Positions 18,139 to 26,081 of a stretch of 64,000 nt of DNA are shown one piece after another. The notes under the pieces are model-generated. The model made no database searches and was not told where the DNA came from. It saw only the letters and a list, made by a program, of their open reading frames with translations. The DNA is from JAFGBM01 sp964610155 (GTDB taxonomy: Bacteria > Actinomycetota > Actinomycetes > Actinomycetales > Demequinaceae). The stretch is from contig CAZSUY010000001.1 of NCBI GenBank assembly GCA_964610155.1, positions 248,001-312,000 of the forward strand, given 5' to 3'. The position numbers and the translations under genes were made by a program. Position 1 is the first letter of the stretch; each line of letters opens with the position of its first letter.

Positions 18139-18858
18139 ATGACCAAGAGGAAACTGGGAATCGTCGCACTTGCAGCGGCGCTTGCGCTGAGCCTGAGCGG
18201 GTGCGTCAAGATGGTGCAAAACATCGTGCTTCACGATGACAACACCGCAAGTGGCGAATTCATCATCGCGCTCGATAAGCAGTTTGCCGAGGGAATGACG
18301 ATCGATGAGATCGTGCAGCAGCTCGGCGGGGATGAGATGACGTCTGACATGACCAATGCCAAGTCCGAGGACTACGACGACGGTGAGTTTATCGGCACAA
18401 GGGTCACATTCACAGACGAGCCGATCGAAAACGTCGAGACCGATGGGAGCATCATTCGCGAAGGCGACGTCTTCATCTTCGACGCTCCTGCCACCGAATC
18501 CGGCGAGACTTCTACCTTGACCGAAAACGCCGTGATCGTCGCGAGCGTCACGTTCCCTGGAACGGTCACGGAGCACAACGGCTCGCTCAGTGGGACTACG
18601 GTTACGTGGGATCTGCTCACCTTCACCGGCGCTCCGCACGCGGTTGGCGGCGCGGTCGGCACTGGCGACGACGGAGGCGTCCCGAACAGCGGTGGGGGAG
18701 GCGGCATTCCCACGTGGGTGTTCATTGCGATCGGCGCGGTTGTGGTGATCGGCGTGGTGTTCTTCCTCTCCAAGCGGGGTAAGGGCAAGGCGGAATCTGA
18801 TCTCACGCCCCCTGATTCGACCACCAAGGTGATCAAGCCCGAGGGTGAGAAGAAATAA
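18139..18858 (+). CDS. LppM-like lipoprotein with C-terminal TM
   Basis: This 239-residue lipoprotein has a signal peptide with lipobox LSLSGC (Cys around residue 22) and then an LppM-type domain (LHDDNTASGEFIIALDKQFA ... VTWDLLTFTGAP). A glycine-rich linker, one TM helix (WVFIAIGAVVVIGVVFFLS) and a short charged cytoplasmic tail follow. LppM-like proteins in mycobacteria are envelope-associated; their molecular function is not established. AAAGG 6 nt before the ATG supports the start. A paralogue with the same plan lies at 20309, across an MFS gene. Confidence 0.82.
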   Translation: MTKRKLGIVALAAALALSLSGCVKMVQNIVLHDDNTASGEFIIALDKQFAEGMTIDEIVQQLGGDEMTSDMTNAKSEDYDDGEFIGTRVTFTDEPIENVETDGSIIREGDVFIFDAPATESGETSTLTENAVIVASVTFPGTVTEHNGSLSGTTVTWDLLTFTGAPHAVGGAVGTGDDGGVPNSGGGGGIPTWVFIAIGAVVVIGVVFFLSKRGKGKAESDLTPPDSTTKVIKPEGEKK

Positions 18859-18872
18859 CACGGGTTGAACTC

Positions 18873-18912
18873 GATGGGGTCGGATCGCGCGAGCGATCCG
18901 GCCCCATCGTTT
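18873..18912 (+). terminator. Intrinsic terminator after LppM-like gene
   Basis: A 16-bp stem (18873-18888 with 18893-18908, one G:T pair) closes a GCGA tetraloop and is followed by GTTT. It lies 14 bp after the stop of the LppM-like gene and ends that transcript before the MFS gene. Confidence 0.88.
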
Positions 18913-18954
18913 AATGATCGCCAAACCGTCTGAGGCGGGTGAAAGGATGGTCGA

Positions 18955-20193
18955 GTGTTCGACCGCTATCGTGACCTCCTGACCAGGCCAGGCGCCGCGG
19001 CGTTCGCCTTCTCCGGACTCCTGTCGCGGCTTCCCGGCGCCATGTTCAACATCAGCGTCTTCTTCATGGTGCAGATCCAGTACGACTCGTACGAGATCGC
19101 CGGGAGGGTGATCGCTATCGGAACCCTGGCCTGGGCCGCGCAGACCGTCCCCACCGCTCGACTGATCGACCGGCTCGGTCAGCGGGCAGGGATGATTCCG
19201 CTGGTGGGACTTCATGTGACCGGCGTGACCATAGCCATCGCCACTGCGATGCTGCGGGGTCCCGAGGCCTGGCTATGGGTCGCGGCCGTGCTCGCCTCGC
19301 TCTCCGGTCCCCTCGGGTCGCTTACCCGGGCACGCTGGTCCCACATCCTTACCTCCGATCAGGAGATCCACACGGCCTTTTCCCTCGAAGGGGTTCTCGA
19401 CGAGATCCTCTATATGGGCGGACCCGCGCTCGCGGCCGTGCTCGCCACCCAGATCTATCCCCCTTTAGGGCTCTTGGTCAGTACCGCTGCCCTTCTCGTG
19501 GGCATCTCGATCCTCCTATCACTGACGGCGACGGAACCCCCGCCCCGGAGGGCTGGGGGGGGCGGCCTGGGCTTCAGGGTGCCGAAGATCGTGATCGCGG
19601 TGACCATGATCGCCTTTGCCCTTGGGCTGCTTTTCGGGACCATCGACGTCTCCACCGTGAAGTTCGCGGAGGAGCAAGGCGTCAAGTGGGCGGCCGGGAT
19701 CATTCTGGCGTTTCTATCCTTCGGGTCTTTCCTCGGGGGACTCCTCTATGGCTCCCGAACCTGGAAGGCCTCGCTGGAACGACGGATTGTCGCGGGCTCG
19801 CTGTTGGCGGCCATCGGATTCTGGGCCATGGCCCTCATGCCCAACCTGGGCCTGTTTAGCCTCTGCGGCTTCTTCGCGGGGGCGACCATCGCCCCCCTCA
19901 TCGCGGGTTCGGACAACGCCATCCAACGCTCGGTGAAGAAGGCGGAGCTTGTGGAAGGGCTCGCGTGGCTTCGCATCGGCATCGGCATCGGAGTCGCCAT
20001 CGGGGCCTGGCTCGCAGGGGCCCTCATCGAGCGTTCGGGCGCCCAAGGCGGCCTGGCCCTTACCGGACTCTCCGCCGTATTTGTTGCCGTAGCCGCCCTC
20101 GCCGTTTCCCCGTGGCTCGGACACCGGCTGGGGAAACGAGCCCGGCCCGTGGACATTCACGTCGAATCTCCTCCGGCCCAGCCCGCCGTGTGA
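18955..20193 (+). CDS. MFS transporter
   Basis: This 412-residue protein has about 12 predicted TM helices and the inter-helix loop typical of the major facilitator superfamily (ARLIDRLGQRAGMIP between helices 2 and 3). The GTG start at 18955 is supported by AAAGGA 7 nt upstream. The helix pattern resembles drug-efflux-type MFS proteins of actinobacteria; the substrate is unknown. It sits alone between two LppM-like lipoprotein genes, behind a strong terminator. Confidence 0.88.
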   Translation: MFDRYRDLLTRPGAAAFAFSGLLSRLPGAMFNISVFFMVQIQYDSYEIAGRVIAIGTLAWAAQTVPTARLIDRLGQRAGMIPLVGLHVTGVTIAIATAMLRGPEAWLWVAAVLASLSGPLGSLTRARWSHILTSDQEIHTAFSLEGVLDEILYMGGPALAAVLATQIYPPLGLLVSTAALLVGISILLSLTATEPPPRRAGGGGLGFRVPKIVIAVTMIAFALGLLFGTIDVSTVKFAEEQGVKWAAGIILAFLSFGSFLGGLLYGSRTWKASLERRIVAGSLLAAIGFWAMALMPNLGLFSLCGFFAGATIAPLIAGSDNAIQRSVKKAELVEGLAWLRIGIGIGVAIGAWLAGALIERSGAQGGLALTGLSAVFVAVAALAVSPWLGHRLGKRARPVDIHVESPPAQPAV

Positions 20194-20308
20194 CCTCGGT
20201 CAGGCGCGATGTGCCTGATACGAATTCGCCTGGCTACGACCTACCCCCATATCGTGCACATATACGGCAAGCCCGGTAGATTGGGGACGACCTAGCAAAG
20301 GAGCAGGG

Positions 20309-21280
20309 ATGAGAAACCCGTTGAGGATCGCGTGCGGAGTCGCCCTCGCCGCACTCGCGCTAGCTGGGTGTAGGTTAGATGCGGCCTACACCATCAATCC
20401 CGATGACACGGTCTCTGGCAGGGTCTATGTCGCTGTCTGGCTGGATCCCGGGAACCCAGGAAGCCACGAATTCCTCGAGGCAACGCTCGATTCGAATGCG
20501 CAAACCATCGCCGACGCCTTCACCACTTCCGTCATGAGTGCCTACGTCGACGGTAACTGGTACGGCCACTTCATCGACATCACGGACGAGCCGCTCGCTT
20601 CCTTCTCCGGTGCCCCGGAAGCCGCTTGGGATATCCAGATCATCAAGACCGGTAACAAATACCGGGTGAACGGGTACACGACGAACGACGATGACGAACA
20701 ACCACGGCCTTCTGCACGAAGTAATGGCGGCTACATAACTGTCGACGTTCGCATGCCGGGAGAACTGCAATTCGCGATCTCGGCGACCACGGCCACGGAG
20801 TCGCCTGCCAGAGTATCGTGGGACCTCCTGAATGTGGTCCCGATAGGGACGACCCCGTACGCGATCAGCGACAATTCGCCACCCCCTCCACCCGATCCCG
20901 ATCCTGTGGTCACGATCGTCATCCCACCCGACCTCGATCCGGTCGTGACGCCGGTCGTGACGCCTAGTGCGACCCCGAGCGTCTCGCCCTCCGCGGTGCC
21001 GGCCTCGAACGGCGACGGCGATTCCATCCCGGTCTGGGTGTGGGCGGTCGGAGGCGGGCTCGTCGCGGCCCTCGCTGGGACGATCGGATTCGCGGTTGCG
21101 AACCGAAAGCCCCCCGTTCCGGTGGCCCCAGCGGCCAAGCCCAAGGCCAAGGCCGAAGAGGAGCCGGCCGAGGAAGAGCCGACCGAGGAAGAGCCGACCG
21201 AGGAAGAGCCGACCGAGGAAGAGCCGGAGGAAGAAAAGCCGGCCGAGAAAAAGAAGTCTTCCCCCAAAAAGAAGAAGTAA
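20309..21280 (+). CDS. LppM-like lipoprotein with acidic repeat tail
   Basis: This 323-residue paralogue of the 18139 gene has lipobox LALAGC, an LppM-like domain with YTINPDDTVSGRVYVAVWL and SWDLLNVVPIG, a Pro/Thr-rich linker, and one TM (WVWAVGGGLVAALAGTIGFAVA). The cytoplasmic tail contains EEPTE repeats and ends in a lysine cluster (KKKSSPKKKK). The start has AAGGAG 6 nt upstream. The alternating acidic/basic tail is unlike the sister gene and suggests an interaction surface, which is inference. Confidence 0.8.
   Translation: MRNPLRIACGVALAALALAGCRLDAAYTINPDDTVSGRVYVAVWLDPGNPGSHEFLEATLDSNAQTIADAFTTSVMSAYVDGNWYGHFIDITDEPLASFSGAPEAAWDIQIIKTGNKYRVNGYTTNDDDEQPRPSARSNGGYITVDVRMPGELQFAISATTATESPARVSWDLLNVVPIGTTPYAISDNSPPPPPDPDPVVTIVIPPDLDPVVTPVVTPSATPSVSPSAVPASNGDGDSIPVWVWAVGGGLVAALAGTIGFAVANRKPPVPVAPAAKPKAKAEEEPAEEEPTEEEPTEEEPTEEEPEEEKPAEKKKSSPKKKK
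21166..21232 (+). repeat. 15-bp tandem repeat (EEPTE) in lipoprotein tail
   Basis: Four near-identical copies of gaccgaggaagagcc (the first begins ggcc) encode the EEPTE units of the LppM-like tail. The copy number could vary by slippage. Confidence 0.85.
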
Positions 21281-21294
21281 TCCAAGCGACGCGC

Positions 21295-21324
21295 GACGCC
21301 CGGCTCTCCTCTGAGCCGGGCGTC
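21295..21324. terminator. Terminator hairpin after second LppM-like gene
   Basis: A perfect 12-bp stem (21295-21306 with 21313-21324) has a 6-nt loop and is followed by GTTGCTT. It lies 14 bp after the stop codon and, being near-symmetrical, could also serve the convergent gene ending at 21376. Confidence 0.82.
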
Positions 21325-21375
21325 GTTGCTTCCCACAAGCAGACTCCGAGTTTCCTTCCCTCCGAGTGTTGAACC

Positions 21376-22233
21376 CTAGTCTCCCCACTCGATACCGATA
21401 TCGGGGGCCGTTGGTTCTCCAAAGAAGCTGTAGCTTCTCTCCATCAGGGGAGAACCGTCCGAGGTCGCGGCAACGATCGTCGGGCCTATCGTTGCGGTCG
21501 CGGTGTCGATCCCGATGACGATCCGGTCCCGCGTCACCATCCGATACACCCCTGATTCGATCTCCTCGAAACTCAGAATGTTCGTTCCGGTACTTCCCAG
21601 GTGGGTGGCTGCATCGATCACCGTCACCGCGTCGTCGTCCCTGAGAACCCGAACGGATTGCAGGGTTCCGTTTTCCGGATCGGCTGTCAACTCGATCGGG
21701 GCGTCCGGGTCGCGAACCGTCTCGCGGCCAAGGAGGTCGGCAAACCAGGGGGTCTCCGCCTTATAGGGCAGAACAACATTCGAGCCATCGACGAGGATGC
21801 GGTAGGCGTTCTGGACGCTCTCTTCGTCATTCCAACATGAGTATTCGACGCTGATGAGGTCGATCCATCCTATGAACCAGCAATCAGAATCACCAAGCGG
21901 CAGGTCGGGAACGTACCGGTGGCTCTCTCCGCTATCAAGCGAGTACACGACGAGGTTGGGTACCCCGGGGGGAAGCGATCTCTTGCCAGAGAAGAGAGAG
22001 TCGGCCTCCGTGAATATCTGGAAGGCCACCGCGGATCCATCCGCGCTCGTCGGGGTAGTAAACCACTCAATGTAGAGATCGTCTTGCCCCGCGAGAATCC
22101 GCTCCCATCCTTCGTCGGGGGTCCAGGCGAAAAACCTCGTCTCTAATAGGTCCACGCTCCAGGCCGTCCAGATCTCCTTGCCCGCGGTGTCGCTCGCCAG
22201 AAACTGCACATCCTTCGTTCTCTCATTACTCAT
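21376..22233 (-). CDS. C-terminal fragment: propeller-like extracellular domain
   Basis: This 285-residue frame begins at an internal ATG and lacks any signal peptide. It consists of repeated short beta-strand motifs (VYSLDSGESHRYVPDL, VIDAATHLGSTGTNIL, IGIDTATATIGPTI) like YncE/TolB-type propellers. Without the upstream TM it would remain in the cytoplasm, which supports the view that it belongs to the interrupted gene. Confidence 0.6.
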   Translation of the reverse strand: MSNERTKDVQFLASDTAGKEIWTAWSVDLLETRFFAWTPDEGWERILAGQDDLYIEWFTTPTSADGSAVAFQIFTEADSLFSGKRSLPPGVPNLVVYSLDSGESHRYVPDLPLGDSDCWFIGWIDLISVEYSCWNDEESVQNAYRILVDGSNVVLPYKAETPWFADLLGRETVRDPDAPIELTADPENGTLQSVRVLRDDDAVTVIDAATHLGSTGTNILSFEEIESGVYRMVTRDRIVIGIDTATATIGPTIVAATSDGSPLMERSYSFFGEPTAPDIGIEWGD

Positions 22234-22335
22234 CTGGAATGAGGTGTCTTCGACCTCACCAGTCTCGAGGTGGAGGAGACCTCCCTCCGTCCCGTGATTC
22301 CAGACGATTCGCGCCGTTCGCTCGTCCTCATGCCA

Positions 22336-23079
22336 CTACACGAGGGCGGCCCCATCAGAGACGCGTGCCGGAAGTTCGGACAACTCGAAATACACCCCCT
22401 CGGGGCTCACCAAATACACCACGGGGGAGGGAAGCGAGGAGGACCCTTGCCCCGAGGGGTCCGATCGCTCGGCAAACAGCACGACAGCCCACTGGGAGCC
22501 GACGCGATTCCACACCCAATCGTCCATCACCAGGGCCTCGGGATACCCCTCACCTCGCCAGGTAGCAGGTGCGGGATACTCCTCCTCGGCTATGCCATCA
22601 TCAAAGAAACTTGGAACCTCGGGACCGGTCGATTCCGTCGGCGATGTCGACGCGTTGGGTGTCGGCCCAGGTGAAAACCCTCCGGAAAACGCGATGATTC
22701 CGACGATAATCGCAATTCCCACCGCCCCTAGACCGGCCCAGAAGATCCATCTAGGCAGAGTCCCTTGTCCCCTTGAACCCCCGTCGCCCGAGTCGGAGCC
22801 CTTCCCCTCCCCAAAGGGCCAACTCGTCACTTCTGCCTCGGATCCCGGTTCGCCCCCCTCGGATTCAGAGGTTTCACTGGATGCCTCCGATGGGGCCTCC
22901 GGCACGAGGTACTCCTCCACGGGACGCGCGACTCGGCCACTGGGAAAGGTGAAGGTCTCCTTGCTGGGAGGAATCACGGACCGACGATCGGGCACATTGG
23001 GTTGGGAATACGGCGATACCGGCGGACCAGATATACCGGCCGCCTCTTCGTCCTCGTCACCCGCGTCTCCCCCGCGCAT
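22336..23079 (-). CDS. N-terminal fragment: low-complexity plus TM protein
   Basis: This 247-residue frame has an acidic, Ser/Glu/Pro-rich N-terminus (residues 1-115), a TM helix (WIFWAGLGAVGIAIIVGIIAFSG), and about 100 residues of the outside domain (DDWVWNRVGSQWAVVLFAE, then VVYLVSPEGVYFELSELPARVSDGAALV). It ends at the amber codon in the middle of a beta-strand-rich region, so by itself it is a truncated anchor. See the spanning pseudogene entry. Confidence 0.7.
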   Translation of the reverse strand: MRGGDAGDEDEEAAGISGPPVSPYSQPNVPDRRSVIPPSKETFTFPSGRVARPVEEYLVPEAPSEASSETSESEGGEPGSEAEVTSWPFGEGKGSDSGDGGSRGQGTLPRWIFWAGLGAVGIAIIVGIIAFSGGFSPGPTPNASTSPTESTGPEVPSFFDDGIAEEEYPAPATWRGEGYPEALVMDDWVWNRVGSQWAVVLFAERSDPSGQGSSSLPSPVVYLVSPEGVYFELSELPARVSDGAALV

Positions 23080-23160
23080 AACACAACGATACCGAGGTGG
23101 GTTAGAAAAGGATGATTCGGTCGTTAACACTGGTCGGTTTGAAGACTAGGACATTGGCCC

Positions 23161-23197
23161 TTGATGCGGCTTCTGCAGTAGGCATATACTGCATTAC
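23161..23197 (+). promoter_or_regulatory. Promoter with overlapping palindrome for the sulfur operon
   Basis: TTGATG (23161-23166) and TATACT (23185-23190) are separated by 18 bp, and the ATG at 23198 follows after 7 nt, giving a leaderless mRNA. A perfect inverted repeat TGCAGTA-N6-TACTGCA (23174-23193) covers the spacer and the -10. It is a likely operator, most simply for the regulator encoded by the first gene. Confidence 0.7.
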
Positions 23198-23878
23198 ATG
23201 CATGACGTGCAAGAGGCAACACGGCTCTCGGGACTCCTTTCGGCCGAACAGGTCGAAGCGATGCTCGGGGTCGACAAGTCCACGGTGTATCGCATGGCGG
23301 CAGATGGTCGGCTTTCCGCCATCAAGGTTGGGCGCCAGTGGCGGTTCCCGGCCGAACCCCTCCGCGAGCTCCTTAGGGCCGCAGGGGTTCCGTCTCCGGT
23401 GCTCGAATCCACCCGGCTTTCCTCACCTGGCAGTCCCCAATCAGAAGTCATCGAATCGATCGTCGATCTCACGGCCAATCTGCTCGGGGTCATGATGGTC
23501 GTCACCGACATGGAGGGCACCCCGATCACGGGGGTCGTCAACCCATGCCCATGGTTCACCGAGCATCAGGATGATCCCGAGGTTCTTTCACGGTGCATCG
23601 ACGACTGGCGCGTCCTCGCCAAAGGCACTGACCTCGAGCCTCGCCTCGCGACGGGAAGCCATGGGTTCGAGTGCGCTCGCGTGTTCATCCGAGAAGAAGA
23701 CCGTCTCGTCGGGATGGTCCTCGCCGGAGGAATACTCCCTCCCGATTCCGATGCCTCCGGCCTGTATTCCCTCGATGAAGAGGCTCGAGCGCGCCTCCTC
23801 GCCACCCTTCCCCGCATCGCGACGACGATTTCCCGAATCATCACTCTTAGGCCTACGTCCCTGAGGAGCACGCCATGA
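23198..23878 (+). CDS. Regulator with excisionase-type HTH and PocR-like sensory domain
   Basis: This 226-residue protein has an N-terminal MerR/excisionase-like winged helix (LLSAEQVEAMLGVDKSTVYRMAADGRLSAIKVGRQWRF, residues 12-50). A PocR-type ligand-binding domain follows (about 80-210), with cysteines in NPCPWF, SRCIDDW and FECARVFI that could bind a metal or sense redox or sulfur state. It overlaps the sulfide:quinone oxidoreductase gene by 4 bp (ATGA). Position and palindrome suggest it controls sulfide oxidation in response to sulfur species or oxygen, which is inference. Confidence 0.85.
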   Translation: MHDVQEATRLSGLLSAEQVEAMLGVDKSTVYRMAADGRLSAIKVGRQWRFPAEPLRELLRAAGVPSPVLESTRLSSPGSPQSEVIESIVDLTANLLGVMMVVTDMEGTPITGVVNPCPWFTEHQDDPEVLSRCIDDWRVLAKGTDLEPRLATGSHGFECARVFIREEDRLVGMVLAGGILPPDSDASGLYSLDEEARARLLATLPRIATTISRIITLRPTSLRSTP

Positions 23879-25116
23879 AACGCTTGGTCATTCTTGGGGC
23901 TGGCACCGCCGGAACCATTGCAGCGAACAAGCTGAGGAAGCGGCTTCGTCGGGACGAGTGGGACATCACCGTCGTCGAGCAGTCCAGCCTCCACTACTAC
24001 CAACCCGGATACCTTTTCATGAGTGTCGGGAAACAGAAGCCCCGGCAGATCCGCAGGTCGGTGACCCGACTCCTTCCCAAGGGTGTCACCCTGGTCGGCA
24101 GTTCCGTGAGCGACATCCGGCGAGAAGAGAAGGTCGTCGTCCTCACAGACAAGCGCACCCTCCCCTACGACTACCTCATCATCGCCACCGGAGCCACGCC
24201 GAGGCCCGACCAGACCCCTGGAATGAATGGAACCCTCTGGCACGAAAGCATCCACTCCTTCTACACCTTCGAGGACGCCGTGGCTCTCGAGAAGAAGTTG
24301 GCGTCCTGGGAGGGCGGCCGCCTCGTCATGCATGTTACCGAGATGCCCATCAAGTGCCCGGTGGCCCCGCTTGAGTTCGCCCTTCTCGCCGACTCGTTCT
24401 TCAAGAAGCACCGGATGCGGGACAAGGTGTCCATCACCTATGTCACACCCCTGCCTGGGGCGTTCACCAAACCCGTCGCCTCGGCCACCCTTGGCGACAT
24501 GCTCGGCGCGCGGGGAATCCCCGTCGAGGCTGACTTCATGACTGAGCGGATTGATGAAAAACGCCGCTCGCTCGTCTCCTACGACGAACGCGAGATTCCC
24601 TTTGACCTGCTCGTGACCGTGCCGCTCAACATGGGCGCCGACTTCGTCGGCCGCGCCGGACTAGGCGATGAACTCAACTTCGTCGAGGTCAATAGGGAGA
24701 CCCTCCTCTCCATCAAGGACGATTCGATCTTCGCCATCGGCGATGCCTCAAATGTCCCGACCTCCAAGGCCGGGGCGGTCGCCCACTACCAGATGGATCT
24801 CTTCCCCGACAACTTCCTCCGTCACATCGTCGGAAAAGAGATGGAGGAGAGATTCGATGGACACGCGACCTGTTTCGTCGAATCGGGTGGGGGCAAAGCC
24901 CTGCTCCTCGACTTCAACTACGAGGTCGAGCCCCTCCCTGGCTCGTTCCCCTTCCCCCTCGTCGGACCCATGCGGCTCCTGAAGGAGTCGCGCCTCAACC
25001 ACTGGGGCAAACTCGCCTTCCGGTATGCGTACTGGATGCTCCTGCTCCCCGGTCGATACATCCCCATGTCCGCCGACCTGTCCATGTGGGGCAAGAAGCG
25101 GCCAAAGATCACCTAA
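23875..25116 (+). CDS. sqr: Sulfide:quinone oxidoreductase-like flavoprotein
   Basis: This 413-residue FAD-dependent oxidoreductase has an N-terminal dinucleotide fold (LVILGAGTAGTIAANKL), the second site (YDYLIIATGATPRPDQTPG) and the terminal FAD motif (IFAIGDASNVPTSKAGAVAHYQ). Cys161 (MPIKCPVAP) and Cys333 (HATCFVESG) match the redox pair that forms the polysulfide bridge in SQR. The C-terminal amphipathic helices (LAFRYAYWMLLLPGRY) suit monotopic membrane attachment. SQR oxidises sulfide to polysulfide and passes electrons to the quinone pool. The downstream DsrC- and DsrE2-like genes would take up the sulfane sulfur. Confidence 0.87.
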   Translation: MKRLVILGAGTAGTIAANKLRKRLRRDEWDITVVEQSSLHYYQPGYLFMSVGKQKPRQIRRSVTRLLPKGVTLVGSSVSDIRREEKVVVLTDKRTLPYDYLIIATGATPRPDQTPGMNGTLWHESIHSFYTFEDAVALEKKLASWEGGRLVMHVTEMPIKCPVAPLEFALLADSFFKKHRMRDKVSITYVTPLPGAFTKPVASATLGDMLGARGIPVEADFMTERIDEKRRSLVSYDEREIPFDLLVTVPLNMGADFVGRAGLGDELNFVEVNRETLLSIKDDSIFAIGDASNVPTSKAGAVAHYQMDLFPDNFLRHIVGKEMEERFDGHATCFVESGGGKALLLDFNYEVEPLPGSFPFPLVGPMRLLKESRLNHWGKLAFRYAYWMLLLPGRYIPMSADLSMWGKKRPKIT

Positions 25117-25155
25117 TCCGCAAAGATCACCTAATCCGCAGTGAAAGGAAACACC

Positions 25156-25470
25156 ATGCCAACCCAGAACATGCTCGGCCGTGAGATCCACGTCGACGAC
25201 GAGGGTTTCCTCACCGAATTCGACGAATGGGACGAGGCGATCGGCGCCGAGCTTGCCAAGCAGATTGAGATCGACATGACGGAAAGGCACTGGGAGGTCA
25301 TCCGCTTTCTGCGCGAGGACTTCAAGTCGCAGGGCTCTACGGCGACCACCCGTCGGGTCGACTCCATCGGCGGCTTCCCCGTCAAGGAACAGTTCACCCT
25401 TTTCCCTAAGAAACCTGCCAAGAAGATGGCATACGTTGCCGGGCTTCCCAAGCCCCACGGCTGCGTCTAG
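25156..25470 (+). CDS. DsrC/TusE-family sulfur carrier with a single C-terminal Cys
   Basis: The 104-residue product begins MPTQNMLGREIHVDDEGFL, with AAAGGA before the ATG. It has the family core (DMTERHWEVIRFLREDF) and the flexible C-terminal arm ending GLPKPHGCV. The penultimate Cys is kept, but the second arm Cys found in DsrC, 11 residues upstream, is Ala here (KMAYVAGL). That pattern is TusE-like: it can carry persulfide but cannot form the DsrC trisulfide. Placed between SQR and DsrE2, it probably accepts sulfane sulfur rather than serving dissimilatory sulfite reductase. Confidence 0.88.
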   Translation: MPTQNMLGREIHVDDEGFLTEFDEWDEAIGAELAKQIEIDMTERHWEVIRFLREDFKSQGSTATTRRVDSIGGFPVKEQFTLFPKKPAKKMAYVAGLPKPHGCV

Positions 25471-25488
25471 ACCCGAAAGGACACGACC

Positions 25489-26013
25489 ATGGCCACCGCC
25501 AAGCCACTCGTCCCGAAGTTCGATGACGAGACGACGGACCGCAAGCTTGCGATCATCTGTTCCAAAGGCAATCTCGATATGGCTTACCCAGGTCTCATTC
25601 TTGGGAACGCCGCCCTCGGTGAGGGTGTCGAGGTCCATATATTCTTCACCTTCTGGGGCTTCGACATGATCCACAAGAAGCGCCAGAAGAAGATGAAGTT
25701 CGCGCCGGTCGGCAATTTTGCCATGCATCTGCCCGTCGGAGGCATCCGTATGCCCCAATGGCTCGCATGGCTTCCCGGCATGCAACCCTTCTCGACCTGG
25801 TACCTCAAGCGGTCCATCCGGAAGCTCGGTGTACCCACGGTACCCGACTTCCTAGATCAGATCGCCGCCTCGGGCGGTCACCTGTGGGGCTGCAAGATGA
25901 GCGCCGACATGGGTGGCCTCACTGAGGACGATCTCCGCGATGATGTCGAGGGTATCCTGACGGCAACCGAGTTCATAGAGATGACCGAGGGTGCCCAGGT
26001 CCTCTTCATCTAG
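25489..26013 (+). CDS. DsrE2-like sulfurtransferase (DsrE/DsrF family)
   Basis: The 174-residue protein has the DsrE fold (LAIICSKGNLDMAYPGLILGNAALGEGVEVHIFFTFWG) and the conserved active-site region HLWGCKMSADMGGL with the single catalytic Cys. A hydrophobic central segment (LPVGGIRMPQWLAWLPGMQPF) fits the membrane-associated DsrE2 type. DsrE-like proteins shuttle sulfane sulfur to TusA- or DsrC-like carriers. The ATG has AAAGGA upstream and lies 18 bp after the DsrC-like gene; this is the last gene of the operon. Confidence 0.87.
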   Translation: MATAKPLVPKFDDETTDRKLAIICSKGNLDMAYPGLILGNAALGEGVEVHIFFTFWGFDMIHKKRQKKMKFAPVGNFAMHLPVGGIRMPQWLAWLPGMQPFSTWYLKRSIRKLGVPTVPDFLDQIAASGGHLWGCKMSADMGGLTEDDLRDDVEGILTATEFIEMTEGAQVLFI

Positions 26014-26028
26014 TACCCTCGATCGGTG

Positions 26029-26061
26029 GATGCGCTCCCCTCCCCCCCCTCGGGGCGCATC
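26029..26061. terminator. GC-rich hairpin between dsrE2-like gene and cbiO
   Basis: GATGCG plus CCCC (26029-26040) pairs with GGGG plus CGCATC (26052-26061) with a 2-nt bulge. It sits between two convergent genes, 15 bp after the dsrE2-like stop. There is no T-tract, so termination strength is uncertain. Confidence 0.5.
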
Positions 26062-26081
26062 TGCGGGCCGTCGAGTAGTTC

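Larger units (their letters stand above)
21376..23079 (-). pseudogene. Membrane-anchored propeller-like gene split by an in-frame TAG
   Basis: Two open frames, 22336-23079 and 21376-22233, lie in the same reading frame and are separated only by one TAG (22336-22338). Reading through it continues seamlessly (DGAALV, stop, WHEDERTARIVWNHGTEGG) to the downstream frame. The intact gene would encode about 567 residues: cytoplasmic low-complexity region, one TM, then an extracellular propeller-like domain. ATG 23079 lies 6 nt after TATCGT (23086-23091, minus). It is a recent nonsense mutation, a sequencing error, or a read-through site. Confidence 0.8.
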
